Shown one piece after another: positions 35,401 through 44,223 of a stretch of 64,000 nt of DNA (position 1 is the stretch's first letter; each line of letters begins with the position of its first letter). The notes under the pieces are model-generated. The model was not told the DNA's origin. It worked only from the letters and a program-made list of their open reading frames with translations, and ran no database searches. The stretch spans positions 1 through 64,000 of IMG/VR virus record IMGVR_UViG_3300037071_001584, one strand, 5' to 3'. The position numbers and the translations under genes are program-made. Source of the stretch: a virus.

Positions 35401-37865
35401 TGTTCTTCTGTTGCTCTATCATAATCTTCATTAGATACATGAGCAGGAAGCATCAACATATTTAACTCATCTTTTGATTGAGCAGAATCAACATTGTCTA
35501 TAAACTCTTGAGCCTTAGCAACAGCTTCAGGTGAAGATGCATTTTCTTCAGCTTTCTCATGACCTATGAACTTATTAAAAGCTTCTTGAATATTGTCTCC
35601 ACCTTTCCAAATATCAGCAATATCTTTCTTATGTTTTTCAACTTCTAATTTTTTAGCTTGATAATCTTTATCTATATTTTTAATTAATTCATTTGATTCT
35701 AAGGCTTCTTTTGTTTTAGTAGCTCTTTCTTCTAATTTTTCATCAGTTACTAATCCTGGTTTCATTTTACTAGTAGGGAATTCAGAAGTAGGATCATATA
35801 ATTCATCTACTCCAGCTTCATCATAAGCTTTTCTTCTTTTATCTTCTAGTTTTTTTAAGTCATTTTCAGCGTTTCTAAGGGCATATTTTGAGTTAAGGTA
35901 ACTTGCACTAAGTCTTTCAAAGAATTGTTCCTTATGCGCCTCCGTACCATCTCTATTGTCAAGTCTAATGACGTCTCTACTAAAGTCTTGAAACCTTTCT
36001 TTTTGAGACTGTAACCATTTAGCGCTTTCTAATGTTTCTTTAACAAAGTTTTTAGAGTTATCTTTAGAGTCAGACTTAGCATCTCTTTCTACAATTTCAT
36101 TGAATTGAGCATCTTGATTAAGCTTTTGTTCTAACGCTTTTAAGCCAGCCTCTCCATTATGAATAGCTGGCATTATTAAATTAAATATTGCTTGTCTCTT
36201 AATTTGATCAACAACTTCTGTATTGCCAGATTGAACAGCTAAATCGAAAAGTGCAGATTGTCTCTCTGTAAAGTTTAAATTCTTGGCAACTCTTCTTACT
36301 TCTTTGTTGTCTAAAATTCTTTCAGTAGTTTCTTCACCATTTTCATCTAACTTGTATTCAAAAGAACCGTCTTCTTTCTTTTTGTATATGTTATTTTCAA
36401 ATGTAGTGTTGAAATTTAATATCTCACTATCTATGTTATCAAGAATTGCATTAGTTCTTTTTCTATTTTTAACATCTTCTTTTCTTCCTTGATAAGACAT
36501 CATTGGTCCTCCAAGAACTCCTCCTAAGAATATAGCTTTCTGTCCTTCTACTGTAGATAAAGTATTGGCATACTCTTTAGTAAACTCTCCAATTAAGTCA
36601 AATGAATTAGCATCTTTCTTTCCCAATTCACCTCTCATTGCTTTGTTTACAAACATATTCTCTACAGTGGTTTGAGAACCTTCTTCCCACAAACCTTCAG
36701 ATACTCCTGCTTCTCCCCATCTTAGAGCAGCTTTACCAGCTCTTTTTGCAATACCTTTAATTCCTACTTCAGCAGTTTTTTCAAACTTCTCTGCAGCTTT
36801 ACCCCATATGGCCTTATGCATTATAGCATTAGGCCCTAACAAGATAGCGACGTTAGATACAAATGTGTCTCGCATTGCTAAAGCACGTTGAGCGCTAAAA
36901 GCTTTTTCTGCCTCTTCACCTATATTTTGAGATAATTCATTATATTGGTCTATGCTTATTTGACCTGATCTTCTTTGTTGATCAAGCTCTGTCATTCTTT
37001 TTTTATTGTATGTTTCTACAAATTGTGGCTTTTTAGCATCTAAATCATCACCAACACCTTTAGCCTCAGCTCCTGCTTCTAATAATGTATTTCCTGTTAC
37101 AGATAATGCTGTGTCTATATTTCTACCAGTCATTCCCATAAGCTTAGCAACTTGTGTGCCTTCTTCAGCTTTACCTGCCATATTAGTTAACCATCCTAAT
37201 TTCTTAGAATTAGCTGCAGATTCAACAAGTTTACTTCCTAAGCCTAACTTTTCAAATGCCATTCCAGGGGCCATCATTCCTACAAGAAATCCAAGTCCAT
37301 CAGCACCATCAGTTGCCCAAAAAGCTGTGGAAGATATATTGTCCCAAAGGTTACCTTCTTTCATTGCTTTAGACGCATAAACAGGAAGTAAATCTTCATT
37401 TACATTCTTGTTTAATTTATCTACACTTTTAACCCATTCATTATTAAATATAGTGTCAAAACCTTCACCATCTTCAGCAAAAGGAGCTGCAATAGCACCA
37501 GCAATTACTCCAGGAATTTTAGCAACCTCAGCTGCAGCTTTAGCTACTGCTCTTGTAGGAAGTTTACCTAATTGCTCCCATCCAGATTGGTTCTCAGCTC
37601 GTATATCTTCATATGGATCTTCAGCGTTTAAATTAGCGAATTGATCAAGTAATGGATTTGTGCCAGGAGTTACTTCATCTTGATTAGACGAATTAATATT
37701 AACACTATGTCTTTCTGTATCAAAAGCATTAGAAGTAGCTGTTCTTAGTTTGCCTTTTTGAGATGACCATTGTTTATACGCATTTGTATTAGCAAGACTA
37801 TCTAAAAACTTATCATCATAACTACTTGCTGTCTTCTTTCCTTTAGGCGGATCTATTTCACTCAT
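32427..37865 (-). CDS. Giant coiled-coil virion cargo protein
   Basis: The ATG at 37865, one base after the preceding stop, is chosen over an in-frame TTG further upstream; this gives 1812 aa. The N-terminal ~100 residues are polar. A stretch at ~120-160 (AKIPGVIAGAIAAPF) and another at ~180-220 are small-residue hydrophobic. Residues ~600-1250 are long Glu/Lys/Leu-rich helices with coiled-coil character, ending in an acidic Pro/Glu/Val region (~1270-1320). The final ~450 residues are mixed alpha/beta. I recognise no enzyme motif. It sits directly before the RNA polymerase gene, as expected for an ejected RNAP-associated protein. Confidence 0.65.
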   Translation of the reverse strand: MSEIDPPKGKKTASSYDDKFLDSLANTNAYKQWSSQKGKLRTATSNAFDTERHSVNINSSNQDEVTPGTNPLLDQFANLNAEDPYEDIRAENQSGWEQLGKLPTRAVAKAAAEVAKIPGVIAGAIAAPFAEDGEGFDTIFNNEWVKSVDKLNKNVNEDLLPVYASKAMKEGNLWDNISSTAFWATDGADGLGFLVGMMAPGMAFEKLGLGSKLVESAANSKKLGWLTNMAGKAEEGTQVAKLMGMTGRNIDTALSVTGNTLLEAGAEAKGVGDDLDAKKPQFVETYNKKRMTELDQQRRSGQISIDQYNELSQNIGEEAEKAFSAQRALAMRDTFVSNVAILLGPNAIMHKAIWGKAAEKFEKTAEVGIKGIAKRAGKAALRWGEAGVSEGLWEEGSQTTVENMFVNKAMRGELGKKDANSFDLIGEFTKEYANTLSTVEGQKAIFLGGVLGGPMMSYQGRKEDVKNRKRTNAILDNIDSEILNFNTTFENNIYKKKEDGSFEYKLDENGEETTERILDNKEVRRVAKNLNFTERQSALFDLAVQSGNTEVVDQIKRQAIFNLIMPAIHNGEAGLKALEQKLNQDAQFNEIVERDAKSDSKDNSKNFVKETLESAKWLQSQKERFQDFSRDVIRLDNRDGTEAHKEQFFERLSASYLNSKYALRNAENDLKKLEDKRRKAYDEAGVDELYDPTSEFPTSKMKPGLVTDEKLEERATKTKEALESNELIKNIDKDYQAKKLEVEKHKKDIADIWKGGDNIQEAFNKFIGHEKAEENASSPEAVAKAQEFIDNVDSAQSKDELNMLMLPAHVSNEDYDRATEEHVVSQVSKSISNDDSTSNLKSNLDKLKALNMTSSAINDLIDDIEDTLSGRIEEQEAFKDTLEDVLDEYYSHAEEVQETLSKHQDELNNLISIQKALIKALQEENKSPRGRNAKILKQLIREAENQLEEVNKDISRYEKAINDLEGELKQLNKEINYIFDRYNQVNNLELETIQDIVDYLNKSSDLFKDHRQDLGVLLTHQLGTERRVEELEEAVDSLDGYRTVLKGILETYADMLGKIKPGTNMEDYKYVRDEFLRTSKNLQEAKSDLKDTKDKLNRINKAVINKQALNSLNNEREFWEDIQNLKDRKVNPLVKNPVIAQKIKEKEDQLNEEEAVEKEVEKNIQTELEETQKIDEPEEVVEIVVPPVTEDEEGDYQSESLPTREDEVEDEEVETGANKTEKEIDDDLDSPQAGAKVISTKRKTGKALYPNLESFVEYERTPRDKSGDGVTFSFVSSIADPNNVGKVIKTTTKEVEAAFNNLVSGIATASDIKLLEDELPIRVTFTYKKDGKEKKVHSFIENKTEDNQAHPDSQEILEKQTMPLRRNIIAQAVLNKGFDGISSNVIDQFPGVLKITQREEDGPVPMNSVLDLQVFDGMTKAQKIEYFQKNTGYVNWEGNLVSTLDKDHIMQTNIGIKSKGEVFLMVNQNNGTPFPLKLNVSRINEEKAEAVYEIVKSLSQVSQSIGKKTSFQALTVGQFFKQLDEIDPDLSASLQEALKGEIGFVKRTAKGDERNESLSRLLDLIIYHKSLNPKTGFNLMPDGNLILGSLAMHLLDGSGFEHKLSITKEELASPEAREAIMRYVQYKRHNILITRDAPGQFVFNNPAYVEYLLNKNMPLLTTNAVVNQPTFQGYSNIYLNQDVKNSKPVAKKVKEEVKKEITVESNEEGKVARTSQLFQDMLNAKKKKEEAPNSKQDVKTNVNELEILFNKVDDDTKAEVIFSLADKFNVLDKYTSDESFSSENLNKTFNELIDVAKKNNKSIDDIKQICGF

Positions 37866-37866
37866 C

Positions 37867-39846
37867 TTATTTCTTTTTAGCTTGATTCTTGGCAATTCGT
37901 ATCATCAATGCTTCTCTTGCATCTGAATCTACTTCTGCTCTTTGAACTAATTCTTTAGTTGGAATATTAGCGTATTGATTTTCTATTAATGCATTAGAAA
38001 CTTCTGATCCTTGAAAATTACCAGTAACTTCATTTCTACCTCCCTTATCTTTCCAGAAATCAGCTATAGCTCCAGATAAAGATTTATATCCAGCTGCTGA
38101 TCCTGCATCAAAAGAGTTAGAGAATTTTTTAAGTCTAAATGTTACAGTAACAGGTTTCTCTGCTCCTCCATATTGATCGTCTTCTCCTTGAATTCCTTTT
38201 AAATCATAATCACTAGCACCTTTTCCAGTGTTAAATGTCATTGTAATCTCAGGAGTTTTACTATCTCCATATGTTTTAATATTGTTTATTTTAAATGATT
38301 TTGGATCACCATTTTTCAACAACTCTTGTATGTTAGAAACATCTTTACTATTAACATCTTTTCTATTACCACTAGGAGTTGAAATACTTGTTAAATCTAA
38401 TACGTTTCCTAAACTAGGAATACCTCTTAATGTATTATAAACACCTTCATTATGTAAATTCCAAATACTTTCCTCTTTAGGATTAGTTGGCATATATGAA
38501 TAGTTATGTCTAGTTGAAGAAGATTCTTTCCAAGCAGCATTTTTTATTTCAGTATATTGACCATCTATTTGCCTAAGATCATTTCTTAATTTAGCTGTTT
38601 TAATTCTTGAACTCTTACCATTAAAGGTTGGAGCATTATATTCTATTTCAGCTAAATAATCATTATCACTCATTCCAGGTTTTCTTGGAACTTTGAATTC
38701 TTCTCCAAGTTTTTTAGCTTCTTCTTGTATTTTCTTTCTCTTCATATTAAGAGCAACATATTCTTTATTCTGATTTAATTTAGAATCTGCATTTCTTCTT
38801 AATTCATTTAAGTCTTCTAATTTAGCGGCATCTGCTGCACTAAGAGCTCCTTTTGATCCAGAAAGTCTTTTGATTTCAGTAAGAGCATCTGTGTAAGTTT
38901 TGTTGTCTACAGCATTACTTTGTAATGTACTATCATTACTTATAATGGTTCCACTTCCAAAACCTTCTTCTGCTTTAGGATTTAAGGACTCTGGTATGCT
39001 AAAATTTTCTCCTCTAGTGTCTTCGCTTCCTGTAGATACCATAGAACCAAATTTACCTTTAGCTTGATTTTGTAAGTTTTGTAAATCTAGTCCAGCATGT
39101 TCTGCCCACTTACGTCCTTCTCCTTCTTTTTCAAACCATCTGGCATTAAATGCCTTAATAGCGTCATTAACTTGAGGAACATTAGTTGAAGTTGTAAGAT
39201 TACCTTTTCTATCAGCAAACATCATTTTACCTGTAGTAGGGTCTTGGAACACTCTATACCCGCTATTAGCTAATGCTGTAGAGTTATGTCCTAAGATAGA
39301 CTTAGCTTCCAATATATCTTTATCAAAGTCTTGCTTAGCAGGTGCTCCGTAAGCTCCTATATTAGATATTTTGTTATTACTATCAAATCCTGTATAGTTA
39401 TCTTTAGCATATTTAGCCCAATTCTCTTCAGCTCTAGCTTTACCTATTCCAGATTTATCTACAGCATCTTTAATATAAGCTTCTTTTTCTTTTGCATAAA
39501 TTTCTTTAGCTGTATTAATTCTACCAATCTCTCCAGTAGGAGAAACTAAATCTTGTATTTCTCTATTTAGTCCTAAGGTCTTGCCTATCATATCAGGATT
39601 AACTCCTTGAGAAGCAAGTTCTGCAGCAGTGGCGTCCATTTTACCTTCAATACCTTTCTTTAACTCAAGAGCTCTTTGATAATGAACGTCTAACGGATCT
39701 ACCTTAGCTAATCCACTACGTATTGCTTCTTGCTGAGCTATTACAGCATCATGCTGCTTCCGCTTCATGGCAGGAAGCATGGCTATTTCTTCCAAAGTTA
39801 GAGGAGTGTATGCGCTAGGCGATAAATTTGTGTAACGGTTAGCCAT
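37867..39846 (-). CDS. Crass-like virion/cargo protein
   Basis: A 659-aa protein beginning MANRYTNLSPSAYTPLTLEE. The first ~110 residues are Ala/Lys/Glu-rich helix (MKRKQHDAVIAQQEAIRSG); the rest alternates polar loops with beta stretches. No catalytic motif is visible. It lies in the cargo operon between the zincin protein and the coiled-coil giant. Its first five codons have been rebuilt around a homing endonuclease gene insertion: the upstream homing gene's stop lies inside ATGGCTAA at its start. Role inferred from context only. Confidence 0.65.
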   Translation of the reverse strand: MANRYTNLSPSAYTPLTLEEIAMLPAMKRKQHDAVIAQQEAIRSGLAKVDPLDVHYQRALELKKGIEGKMDATAAELASQGVNPDMIGKTLGLNREIQDLVSPTGEIGRINTAKEIYAKEKEAYIKDAVDKSGIGKARAEENWAKYAKDNYTGFDSNNKISNIGAYGAPAKQDFDKDILEAKSILGHNSTALANSGYRVFQDPTTGKMMFADRKGNLTTSTNVPQVNDAIKAFNARWFEKEGEGRKWAEHAGLDLQNLQNQAKGKFGSMVSTGSEDTRGENFSIPESLNPKAEEGFGSGTIISNDSTLQSNAVDNKTYTDALTEIKRLSGSKGALSAADAAKLEDLNELRRNADSKLNQNKEYVALNMKRKKIQEEAKKLGEEFKVPRKPGMSDNDYLAEIEYNAPTFNGKSSRIKTAKLRNDLRQIDGQYTEIKNAAWKESSSTRHNYSYMPTNPKEESIWNLHNEGVYNTLRGIPSLGNVLDLTSISTPSGNRKDVNSKDVSNIQELLKNGDPKSFKINNIKTYGDSKTPEITMTFNTGKGASDYDLKGIQGEDDQYGGAEKPVTVTFRLKKFSNSFDAGSAAGYKSLSGAIADFWKDKGGRNEVTGNFQGSEVSNALIENQYANIPTKELVQRAEVDSDAREALMIRIAKNQAKKK

Positions 39847-40399
39847 TTGTTAAAAATTTAAAAGTTGTTTTATTAATTGTTTGCCCTCTTAAATATTGAC
39901 TTAATGTAATCATTACAAAGCCATTTTCATTTGCACAATCTGCAATCGAGTCCCAAATTTTCCCAGTCTCAGTGCAAATAACTTTTTTAGCCATTCCACT
40001 ATTTTTTTTAAGATTTTCTTTATGATATTCAGAATGTTTTATTCCTTTATTCCATGAAGGTTTTCCTAATTTATTTTTTGACATTTTCTTTTTAGATTTA
40101 TCTGAATGTTTTAATCCAAAAGAACCTTCTCCTCCTAATGTTATATTACATAAAGTTCCGGTTCTAGAAGTTTTTCTTCCATAATAATCAATTAAAATAA
40201 TCTCTAATTCTTTAGCATCTTCTAATTCCATATCTTTTTTCAATATTTCAACTAAATAATCAGGATATTTTTTAATTGTTTTAGACCAAATATCATTTCT
40301 ATGTCTTCTTTCATATGGTCTTTTTATATTACCTATGCCTATATAAAAGACTTCTCCATTTGGTTTTATATGTCTATATATGCAATATCTATTTGCCAT
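39839..40399 (-). CDS. GIY-YIG homing endonuclease with NUMOD motifs
   Basis: This 186-aa protein has an N-terminal GIY-YIG nuclease domain (YRHIKPNGEVFYIGIG, then YERRHRND with the catalytic Arg region and a later Glu). Lys-rich NUMOD3-type segments follow (FGLKHSDKSKKKMSKNKLG, PSWNKGIKHSEYHKENLKKN), and the end (KVICTETGKIWDSIADCA) matches NUMOD1, a DNA-binding helix module. It cuts unoccupied alleles to copy itself. The start overlaps the upstream gene by 11 bases, and its stop overlaps the downstream ATG by 8 bases. Confidence 0.9.
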   Translation of the reverse strand: MANRYCIYRHIKPNGEVFYIGIGNIKRPYERRHRNDIWSKTIKKYPDYLVEILKKDMELEDAKELEIILIDYYGRKTSRTGTLCNITLGGEGSFGLKHSDKSKKKMSKNKLGKPSWNKGIKHSEYHKENLKKNSGMAKKVICTETGKIWDSIADCANENGFVMITLSQYLRGQTINKTTFKFLTNG

Positions 40400-43300
40400 A
40401 ACTTCTTCTTGTTAAAAATCCACCATATGCTGAAACGGTAACTTCTTTACCTTCTGCATTTAAATATTTGTCTCCAGCTTTAAGTGTAGGAGGAGTTTTT
40501 CCTAATGCAGCTTCTTTCATTTTAGAAATCTCTTCTGGAGTTGCAACTTTACCTGTCTTTTTATTTACAAGATAATTACCTCTTCTATCGTATCCATACA
40601 TATTAGCAACTTGATCCATTCTGTCATTTTCTAATCCAATTGCTCCAATATCATTACCTATTTGAGATGTAAACTTAGATCTTTGTGAATCATAATTTGC
40701 AATATCTTTATCATAAGTTTCTCTATCATAGTCAGATTTACCTGCATTATATTGAGCAATTTGACTTTTGTATTGTTGTTCTTGCATTGCTCTGTTTATT
40801 CTAATATTCTCAAGACCTTCTTGCGTTTTAGATATAGCCTCATTTTGCTGTGCGCCTATACCTAACATTGCTGCTCTTTGTTGTGCTTGACTACCTCCCA
40901 TTTGACCTAAAGCTCTATACTTATTATTGTATGCAGCATTTATATCTCTCATTGCTCTAGCTTCATCTACTTGAGGCACATTGTAAGCATCATTAAGTCT
41001 AGCAGAATATGTTCCTGTAGGTTTAGTTATTTTATCTCTTTCTATGTAGTTAGATATAGCAGGATATAATCTCATTGCTGAATTAGCTGCGCCTTTTAAA
41101 TCTCCAGCATTTTCACCTAAAAATGAACTTGCATTTGGATTACTTGCATTTGCACTTATATTACCAAAATCATTTTGTAAAGTATTTCTATTTAAATATT
41201 GACTAGCTAAATCATCAGTTATGCCTTTATCTGTTAAAATACCTTCTTCGCCATATTTACCTCCTCCTAAATATTTCTTTTTAATCAATCCACCATTCTT
41301 GGCATAAGTAGGAGTAGTCTTGTCTTTATTTTGAGCTATTGTGTTTACTGCTTTCACTATATTATCATTATCATATGTTCTATAAAAATTTTCAGATTCA
41401 GCACCTGCTGCTTTAGTTCTAGCTTCAAGATCTGCTCCGTCTTTGATAACTTCTCCAGGTTTTAAACCAAGTTTAGTTCTAAATTGATGAAAGTTCCCAT
41501 AAGTCTCTTCAGGAGTTTGCATGTATCTTTTTACATCTCTCTTGGCATTTTTCACCTTTTGATCATAAGGACTTCCTAAAACTTTCTGAGTTGCTGGTCC
41601 TAAGATAGAATCAACTCCCATTCCATGTGCAATCTCATGATCTACTACACCTTTACCTGCTCCTTTTTCAAATACTGTATTCTCATTTGGATATCTAGAG
41701 AATTGAGCTTGAGTTCCATCTCCAGGAGTTCCTGCGCTTATTGGCACATTTAGACCGTGAGCTATTAAAGGATTTAATACATTAGAATCCATTCCTGTAT
41801 TCTGAGTAAATCTTCTTCTAGTTTCAGGATTGTTGTACCAGTTTTGAATATTATTTCTTGCAGAGATAACTTCTTGGTCGTTGCCTGTGTATGGTTTTAT
41901 TTTTTCATTTAAACCAATTCTTCTAGGTTCTTTTCTAGTTCCTGAAGCAGTTGCTTGAACTATTCCAGTTGTGCTTGGTATTGCATACATTCCATATTCT
42001 TGTGGCAATGTAGGTCTAGACATTTTGTTTACACCAAGTATATCATTAGGTTTATTGTAGAAATCATTAGCATTATATTTAGGAGGATTTATATGACCAC
42101 CATCTGCAAAACTATCTTTAACAGTTGAATATCTTTCTTTTAATTCTATTTTAGGATTTATTTTTCTAGCTTTTTTAGCATATTCATCAATCATTCTTTT
42201 TTCCCTGCTGCCTTGATCAATTGTTTCTGACAACATTTGAGGAACTCCTCCTGGTAATATTCCTATAATATCAGCAGGATTGTAAGATTTATTATTATTA
42301 TACGAGTCATAAATACCATACATAGATCCAACATTACCTGGAAATTTTGAAAGGACACCTCTATTTAACAATTTACTTGACACTTGCAATGCGTCTGCAC
42401 CTCTTTGTACTGTATTAGTATCGTCTTCTGAAGTAACTTTTCCTCCACTTGCATATTTAGAAGGCTTATGTGTAATATAACCACCCATTGCAGCTACACG
42501 TTCTTCTGCAGGACCACCTATACCTGTCCATGCACTTGAATTAGGCATACCCGCATTAACTTTATTAATCAACATATCTTGGCCTTCAGCTATATTCTTT
42601 TTAGCCTTTTGTGAACCAAAATATCCTGACGCTCCACCTATAACTGCACCTGCTGCTGCACCCCAAGGCCCAAACATCATACCAGCTGAAGCTCCTTGTA
42701 CAGCTCCTGACGCTATAGCACTACCAGCCTTTGGTGAAGTATTACCAGTTTTAGCAGTATTGTATAGATCAAATGCTGTTCCAGCTGCTTTCATATAACT
42801 TCCAGCACCACTTAACATCCCTGACGTAGCATCAGCTCCGCCTGCAGCAGCTCCGGCTCCAGATCCAGTTAAACTAGTTGGCATAGCAGGAGCCTCAATA
42901 GACTGAGGCATAGATTTACTTTGATCATACATACTACTAAACATACTACCATAAGAACCTCCATTATCAAATGATTGTTGTTCTCCAGCATATTCTTCCA
43001 TTCCTTCAGGAACTTCTGTATTTTCAGGAGCAACTTGCTGAGAGTTCATCTGCATAGCTTGTTCTAGTTGCTCTTGCTGAATTCTCTTTTGTTCAGCTAA
43101 CTGTGTGGCTCTTTTTGTAAACGCATCTAAAGTTTCTTTATCAGCTTTACTACCAGCTTTATCTTTAAACTTACCACTAAGTTTACCCATGTATTCACCA
43201 GCAGTTACAGGAACTCTACTAGATGGTAGTCCAGCTGCTTTAATCTCTTCAGGAGACCATACTTGTCTATCTGAAAATATATACTTAGATCCTGTAGGTT

Positions 43301-43505
43301 TTTCTGTAGGAACGCCACTTTGATCAAGATTTACAGAAGTCTCTCCTTGCTCAACTAATGAATCTTCACCTAAAGGAATTCCTGAATGTGGGTTAGACTC
43401 ATGACTTCCACCGACATTATATGTAGTAAAAGGCCCTCCATTATCATATGTCTTTCTAGGATTTAGATAATCATTATATTTGTCTTTAATGTTATTATTC
43501 TGCAT
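40389..43505 (-). CDS. Cargo/virion protein with glycine zipper and zincin motif
   Basis: A 1038-aa protein. The N-terminus (NVGGSHESNPHSGIPLGED) resembles conserved N-termini of large crAss-like virion proteins. Residues ~255-300 are a glycine/alanine zipper (GAVQGASAGMMFGPWGAAAG) suited to membrane insertion. HEIAHGMG at 623-630 is a metzincin-like HExxHxxG zinc site. The C-terminal third is Gln/Asn/Tyr-rich with helical repeats (LGIGAQQNEAISKTQEGLEN). It might help cross the host envelope during ejection and cleave peptide bonds there; this is inference. It is flanked on both sides by homing endonuclease genes. Confidence 0.7.
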   Translation of the reverse strand: MQNNNIKDKYNDYLNPRKTYDNGGPFTTYNVGGSHESNPHSGIPLGEDSLVEQGETSVNLDQSGVPTEKPTGSKYIFSDRQVWSPEEIKAAGLPSSRVPVTAGEYMGKLSGKFKDKAGSKADKETLDAFTKRATQLAEQKRIQQEQLEQAMQMNSQQVAPENTEVPEGMEEYAGEQQSFDNGGSYGSMFSSMYDQSKSMPQSIEAPAMPTSLTGSGAGAAAGGADATSGMLSGAGSYMKAAGTAFDLYNTAKTGNTSPKAGSAIASGAVQGASAGMMFGPWGAAAGAVIGGASGYFGSQKAKKNIAEGQDMLINKVNAGMPNSSAWTGIGGPAEERVAAMGGYITHKPSKYASGGKVTSEDDTNTVQRGADALQVSSKLLNRGVLSKFPGNVGSMYGIYDSYNNNKSYNPADIIGILPGGVPQMLSETIDQGSREKRMIDEYAKKARKINPKIELKERYSTVKDSFADGGHINPPKYNANDFYNKPNDILGVNKMSRPTLPQEYGMYAIPSTTGIVQATASGTRKEPRRIGLNEKIKPYTGNDQEVISARNNIQNWYNNPETRRRFTQNTGMDSNVLNPLIAHGLNVPISAGTPGDGTQAQFSRYPNENTVFEKGAGKGVVDHEIAHGMGVDSILGPATQKVLGSPYDQKVKNAKRDVKRYMQTPEETYGNFHQFRTKLGLKPGEVIKDGADLEARTKAAGAESENFYRTYDNDNIVKAVNTIAQNKDKTTPTYAKNGGLIKKKYLGGGKYGEEGILTDKGITDDLASQYLNRNTLQNDFGNISANASNPNASSFLGENAGDLKGAANSAMRLYPAISNYIERDKITKPTGTYSARLNDAYNVPQVDEARAMRDINAAYNNKYRALGQMGGSQAQQRAAMLGIGAQQNEAISKTQEGLENIRINRAMQEQQYKSQIAQYNAGKSDYDRETYDKDIANYDSQRSKFTSQIGNDIGAIGLENDRMDQVANMYGYDRRGNYLVNKKTGKVATPEEISKMKEAALGKTPPTLKAGDKYLNAEGKEVTVSAYGGFLTRRSYGK

Positions 43506-44142
43506 TTGCTAAATATATAAAATTAGTATTATTTTTTCTAGAACCACTTAATTTTCTAGACATATTTTTTGGATTTAAATTATTTTCAATACAACATTCG
43601 CTTAAAGAATTCCATATTTTTTTGGTGTCCAAGCATATTACTTGTTTAGATGCTGGATTATCCTTTCCAGTTTTTCCATACATTCCATTTTTATCTCCTT
43701 TTTTTGCTTCAGATATATTTTTACGAACATCTATTGTTCTTTCTGGTCTTTTTTTACCTTTTCTTGATAAACTCATTTTTTCACAACACTCTTTTGATCT
43801 TTTTTTCCCTTTATTAGAATTACTTATTTTTAATCTAGACTCTTCACTTAATCTAATTGGTAAAATATCTGTTTCTGTTAAAACGCAGTTTAATCCATTT
43901 TCACTTAAAACATTGTAATAGTCTTGCCAATATCTTTCTTTAATGTTTAAATCATCAAAAATACATTCATCAATAAATTCAAAAACATGATTATCGTATC
44001 CATATTTGTATAAAGAGCTATACAATTTAGGTTGACCTTTACAACTTAAGTTTTTATAATATGAAATCCTCTTTTCATAATTAGAACTTTGTCCTATATA
44101 TATCTTTCCAGATGGACTTGTTATTTTATATATCCCTATCAT
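43495..44142 (-). CDS. GIY-YIG homing endonuclease with NUMOD motifs (second)
   Basis: Starting at ATG 44142 (an upstream in-frame TTG at 44160 lies inside a terminator tail and is less likely), the 215-aa product has GIYKITSPSGKIYIGQSS (the GIY-YIG signature). Basic NUMOD3-like repeats follow (LKISNSNKGKKRS, MSLSRKGKKRPE, ISEAKKGDKNGMYG), then a NUMOD1-like end (QVICLDTKKIWNSLSECC). It is distinct from the first homing gene. Its 3' end overlaps the start of the 1038-aa gene by 11 bases, so it also sits exactly at a gene start. It lies downstream of a terminator hairpin. Confidence 0.88.
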   Translation of the reverse strand: MIGIYKITSPSGKIYIGQSSNYEKRISYYKNLSCKGQPKLYSSLYKYGYDNHVFEFIDECIFDDLNIKERYWQDYYNVLSENGLNCVLTETDILPIRLSEESRLKISNSNKGKKRSKECCEKMSLSRKGKKRPERTIDVRKNISEAKKGDKNGMYGKTGKDNPASKQVICLDTKKIWNSLSECCIENNLNPKNMSRKLSGSRKNNTNFIYLANAE

Positions 44143-44156
44143 ATTAATATATTTAT

Positions 44157-44195
44157 ACAAAAAATGGGAAGAAAGTTTTTAGCTCTCCCCCCATT
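44157..44195 (-). terminator. Terminator/attenuator hairpin before the cargo operon
   Basis: On the minus strand, 44183-44195 pairs with 44163-44175 over 13 bp including three G-T wobbles, with a 7-base loop, followed by a U-rich run. It lies after the muzzle gene, but also just downstream of the promoter at 44224-44255, so it could act as attenuator for the following genes. Confidence 0.7.
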
Positions 44196-44217
44196 GTATT
44201 TGGTTGTTTAGTAAGTT
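44157..44217 (-). ncRNA. Possible short leader RNA ended by the hairpin
   Basis: A transcript from the promoter at 44224-44255 would begin near 44217 and reach the hairpin after ~20 bases, ending after about 60 bases unless it reads through. There is no coding frame within it. It is a candidate small RNA or attenuated leader, by inference only. Confidence 0.25.
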
Positions 44218-44223
44218 GTTCTG

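Noticed and set aside
37006-37380. Open frame of 124 codons on the plus strand
   Set aside because: It lies wholly inside the 1812-aa gene on the other strand, has no leader or spacing of its own, and its Ser/Leu/Ala bias is what the complement of an AT-rich Lys/Glu-rich gene gives.
44143-44160. TTG start at 44160 for the second homing endonuclease
   Set aside because: It lies in the terminator's U-run, and ATG 44142 gives the standard start just before the GIY motif.
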